Shown here: piece after piece, positions 61,597 to 64,000 of the stretch
How the letters are laid out: every line of letters begins with the position of its first letter
Position numbering within the stretch: position 1 is the stretch's first letter
Origin: Methylopila sp. Yamaguchi
Lineage (GTDB): Bacteria; Pseudomonadota; Alphaproteobacteria; Rhizobiales; Methylopilaceae
Direction of reading: 5' to 3'
Assembly: GCF_002897035.1 (NCBI RefSeq)
Contig: NZ_BAUX01000001.1
Coordinates: forward strand, 310,001 to 374,000
DNA: 64,000 nucleotides
Made by a program: the position numbers and the translations under genes
Notes under the pieces: generated by a model
What the model was told of the DNA's origin: nothing
Databases searched by the model: none
The model's input: the letters and a program-made list of their open reading frames with translations, nothing else

Positions 61597-62118
61597 ATGC
61601 AAATCAACATCGCCTCCGAGACGGACATCGCTTCGGTGGTCTCATTGCTGAACCGTGCTTACAGGGCGACCGGCGGCGAAACAGGGTGGACCACCGAGAT
61701 CGGGCTGCTTGCAGGGGATCGCATCAGCGAAGCGACGCTCCGCGACGAGATCGCGACGAAGCCGCAGGCGTTCTTGCTGGTCTACAAGAGCGAGGACGAG
61801 GTTCTAGGCTGCGTTTGGGTCGAGCCCGGCGCCGATGGGGACGTCTGGTATCTCGGCTTGCTGGCCGTCGATCCGAAGCTGCAGAACAACCAGCTCGGCC
61901 GTCGGCTCCTCGGCGCCGCGGAAGACTGGATCAGAGAAAGAGGCGGGCGGGCGATCAAGATGACGGTCATCGACGCGCGCAAAGCCCTGCTCGACTGGTA
62001 CGAACGGCGCGGTTACGTCCGAACCGGCCAGACGGAGCCCTTCCCGTCGGCTGACACCCGGTTCGGGGTCCCGATCGCGCCAAACCTCCGGTTTGAAGTT
62101 TTAGCCAAGGCGCTTTGA
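61597..62118 (+). CDS. GNAT family N-acetyltransferase
   Basis: A 173-residue single-domain acetyltransferase: IASETDIASVVSLLNRAYRATGGETGWTTE, LGLLAVDPKLQNNQLGRRLLGAAEDWI with the acetyl-CoA loop, and ARKALLDWYERRGYVRTGQTEPFP at the C-terminus. Substrate unknown. ATG at 61597 is chosen because the family N-terminus starts there; the open frame continues upstream without conserved sequence. The 289 bp before it hold nothing but a palindrome near the EthD gene. Confidence 0.85.
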   Translation: MQINIASETDIASVVSLLNRAYRATGGETGWTTEIGLLAGDRISEATLRDEIATKPQAFLLVYKSEDEVLGCVWVEPGADGDVWYLGLLAVDPKLQNNQLGRRLLGAAEDWIRERGGRAIKMTVIDARKALLDWYERRGYVRTGQTEPFPSADTRFGVPIAPNLRFEVLAKAL

Positions 62119-62263
62119 CTTGAGGCCGCCGCTTCAGCGATCTCGCCGCACGTCTGATCGGACATCCGTCCGTCCGACGTAACTGGACCGTATCGGGCGC
62201 CGCAGGCTCTTCTCGTCTCGCGGACGCCGCCCTGCGCACAGGCTTCGGTCGCCGACGGCGCAA

Positions 62264-63130
62264 TCACGGCTGCTGCGTCGTCCTCGCAACATGATCGGTC
62301 ACCACGCTTATGAAGGCCCGCAGCCGCTGAAGGCGCCGAATGTCCCGGTGGTACCCCATCCAGATGTCCCGTGAGGGCGGCTCCACGGGCAAATCAAGCT
62401 TGCGAAGACCGGCTATCTGGCTTCCGACCACCTGCGGCAGGACGGCGACGCCGATGCCCTGGCGGCTCATCCGCCCCTGCACGTTCCGATTGTTCGACCG
62501 GAGGAGCGGCTTCGCGTTCGGGAAGCTCTCGGTGAGCCAGGCGATGTCCGGGAACTGCCCGGTCGAGGTGTCGTGGGTGATGAGCCGGAAACCGGCTCCA
62601 TCTCCATACGCCGGCTCAGGCGAGCCTGCAGCGACGTAGACGCCATAGGGCAGACGGACCAGCCGGCGCTGCACCACGTCGGGGCTGTCGAACGGAACGA
62701 TCCGGAACGCGATGTCGGCCTCCCGCTGCGCGAGGCTGAAGAGGCGGGTGCCCGTGAGAACTTCCAGATCAACGTGCGGGTAGGCCTTGGCGTAATCGTC
62801 GATGATGGGCGGCAGGACGTAGGCGCCGAACCAGTCGGCCGAAGATATGCGCAAAGTCCCCTGGAGATTTTGCTCCTGGCCGGCGAGCCGTCGTTGAATG
62901 GTCAGGGCGCTTTCCTCCATCTGCTCCGCCAGAGCGATGACGGCGGTTCCCTCCTCCGTCGGAACGAAACCGTCGGCGGTCCTCTGGAAGAGCGTCTGGC
63001 CAGTAGCCTCTTCGAGCGCCCGGAGCCGGCGCCCGACCGTGGGATGGCTCAGATGAAGCGCCCGGGCGGCGGCGCCCAGCGTGCCGGCGCGGGCTATGGC
63101 CAGAAAGATCCTGACGTCGCTCCATTCCAT
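62264..63130 (-). CDS. LysR family transcriptional regulator
   Basis: A 288-residue LTTR: helix-turn-helix FLAIARAGTLGAAARALHLSHPTVGRRLRALEEATGQTLFQRT (about 9-50) and a co-inducer-binding domain from about residue 90. It is divergent from a short-chain dehydrogenase gene and likely controls it, the usual LysR arrangement. ATG at 63130 is the conserved start. Confidence 0.92.
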   Translation of the reverse strand: MEWSDVRIFLAIARAGTLGAAARALHLSHPTVGRRLRALEEATGQTLFQRTADGFVPTEEGTAVIALAEQMEESALTIQRRLAGQEQNLQGTLRISSADWFGAYVLPPIIDDYAKAYPHVDLEVLTGTRLFSLAQREADIAFRIVPFDSPDVVQRRLVRLPYGVYVAAGSPEPAYGDGAGFRLITHDTSTGQFPDIAWLTESFPNAKPLLRSNNRNVQGRMSRQGIGVAVLPQVVGSQIAGLRKLDLPVEPPSRDIWMGYHRDIRRLQRLRAFISVVTDHVARTTQQP

Positions 63131-63164
63131 CGCACACCCGCCTGACCCACAGAAATGAACAGGG

Positions 63165-63174
63165 ATCGTACGAT
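63165..63174. promoter_or_regulatory. Palindrome in the LysR-SDR divergent gap
   Basis: ATCGTACGAT, a perfect 10-bp palindrome, with a related ATCGAACGAAT 20 bp further on. Two sites at this distance fit LysR binding; low certainty. Confidence 0.4.
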
Positions 63175-63298
63175 ACTGTCAGTTATCGAACGAATCCATG
63201 CGCCTACATGCGCCTCATCCCCGCTGGGCTAGGCGGCGCGCAGGCCGCTGTCGCGTCGGCTTACGCCGCGCCCGGCGCCAGCGCTGAAGGAGAGCATG

Positions 63299-64000
63299 AT
63301 GAAAACTTGGCTGATCACGGGATGCTCGTCGGGTCTCGGCCGGCAGCTTGCCGAAGCCGTCGCCGCGCGAGGCGATCGCCTCGTCGCCACCGCCCGTTCG
63401 ACCGACAGCTCGAAAACGCTGTGCGAACGCTATCCGGAGACGGTGCGAGCGATTTCGGTGGACGTCACCCGCGCCGGCGACGCCGCAAAGGCCGTAGCCC
63501 TGGCTGAAAGCGCGTTTGGCGGCCTCGACGTCCTCGTCAACAACGCCGGCTTCGGCTTCATCGGCGCGATCGAAGAGGGCGAGCCCGGCGAATACCGCCC
63601 GATGTTCGAAGTGAACCTCTTCGGCCTGATCGAGACGACCCGGGCCGCGCTGCCGGCGCTGCGCAAACGCGCCGGCGCCCGCATCGTCAATCTCTCCTCC
63701 GGCGCCGGGATCGCCGGGTCCGCGGGGTTCGGCTTCTACAACGCGAGCAAGTTCGCGGTCGAAGGACTGTCCGAAGCGCTTGCGCAGGAACTTCGTCCGC
63801 TCGGCGTGCGCGTGATCATCGTCGAGCCCGGCCCCTTCCGCACCGCGTTTCTCGGTCGGTCGATGGTCACCGCGGCGCGGGAGATCTCCGCCTACGCCGA
63901 GACGGTGCCGGCGAGACGCCAGTACCGTCAGACCAATGACGGCCGGCAGGCGGGCGACCCGGCGAAAGCCGTCGCCGTGATGCTCCAGGCGGTCGATGCG
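63299..64000 (+). CDS. Short-chain dehydrogenase/reductase (C-terminus beyond window)
   Basis: NAD(P)-dependent oxidoreductase with a classical SDR fold; 234 residues are visible and the frame is open at the window end. MKTWLITGCSSGLGRQLAEAV gives the TGxxxGxG cofactor motif, NNAGFG the structural motif, and SSGAGIAGSAGFGFYNASKFA the catalytic Ser-Tyr-Lys (YxxxK is YNASK). ATG at 63299 (or 63296) follows GAAGGAGAG. Divergent from the LysR regulator. Confidence 0.9.
   Translation, partial: MKTWLITGCSSGLGRQLAEAVAARGDRLVATARSTDSSKTLCERYPETVRAISVDVTRAGDAAKAVALAESAFGGLDVLVNNAGFGFIGAIEEGEPGEYRPMFEVNLFGLIETTRAALPALRKRAGARIVNLSSGAGIAGSAGFGFYNASKFAVEGLSEALAQELRPLGVRVIIVEPGPFRTAFLGRSMVTAAREISAYAETVPARRQYRQTNDGRQAGDPAKAVAVMLQAVDA

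Noticed and set aside
1-64000. CRISPR arrays, insertion sequences, tRNA genes or att sites
   Set aside because: No regularly spaced repeats, transposase motifs, cloverleaf-like sequences or integrase genes were found on reading both strands; subtle cases could be missed without software.

Overview
The window is GC-rich (roughly two thirds G+C by eye) and densely coded on both strands. It looks like an alphaproteobacterial chromosome, most probably Hyphomicrobiales (Rhizobiales). The reasons are the trmD-rplS pair, the Puu/Pot putrescine set, fused ABC permeases, an acetamidase/formamidase and many TetR/LysR/MarR-regulated accessory modules. Genus cannot be fixed from sequence reading alone. 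No tRNA, rRNA, CRISPR array, transposase or integrase was seen.

Layout. 1-4473 is housekeeping: ppa (cut by the window edge), a GNAT, trmD-rplS with an intrinsic terminator, a small membrane protein and rlmN. 4565-9023 is a TetR regulator with three copies of a palindromic operator and an EmrAB-type efflux pair. 9031-16873 is putrescine use: PuuB and PuuA on the minus strand, PotFGHI on the plus strand. 17157-20613 is a surface-glycan patch: a DXD glycosyltransferase and two paralogous pyruvyltransferase-like proteins. 20908-26188 is an RND pump with its TetR. 26308-34889 is a hydantoinase/oxoprolinase operon (hyuA-hyuB-M20 peptidase), a divergent XRE-cupin regulator and an amino-acid-type ABC transporter; both units carry the same 28-bp operator. 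35001-39251 is a HpaB-type flavin monooxygenase, an aspartoacylase-like hydrolase, a flavin reductase, a MarR regulator and a group III truncated haemoglobin. 39294-40205 is a DMT exporter.

40484-48601 is the most interesting locus: a cobalt-type nitrile hydratase (nthB, nthA, accessory protein) in one operon with CbtA/CbtB cobalt transport proteins, two uncharacterised membrane proteins and a phosphatase-fold protein lacking its catalytic histidines. Divergently lie AmiC-like and AmiR-like (ANTAR antiterminator) regulators and an acetamidase/formamidase. Both divergent leaders carry the two-hairpin, hexaloop ANTAR signature (A at loop position 1, G at 4), with the second hairpin overlapping an intrinsic terminator. 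I infer that one amide-sensing pair antiterminates both its own operon and the nitrile hydratase operon: nitrile to amide (NthAB), amide to acid (amidase), with cobalt supplied by CbtAB.

48848-60991 holds DadA, a flavin reductase, a luciferase-like monooxygenase, a lactone-oxidase-type FAD enzyme, an aldehyde dehydrogenase, an AcoR-type sigma54 activator and a polyamine-type ABC transporter. Three near-consensus sigma54 promoters sit in front of the three units around the activator, which points to one regulon for import and oxidation of an unidentified compound. 61005-64000 has an EthD-like protein, a GNAT, and a divergent LysR/short-chain dehydrogenase pair (the latter cut by the window end).
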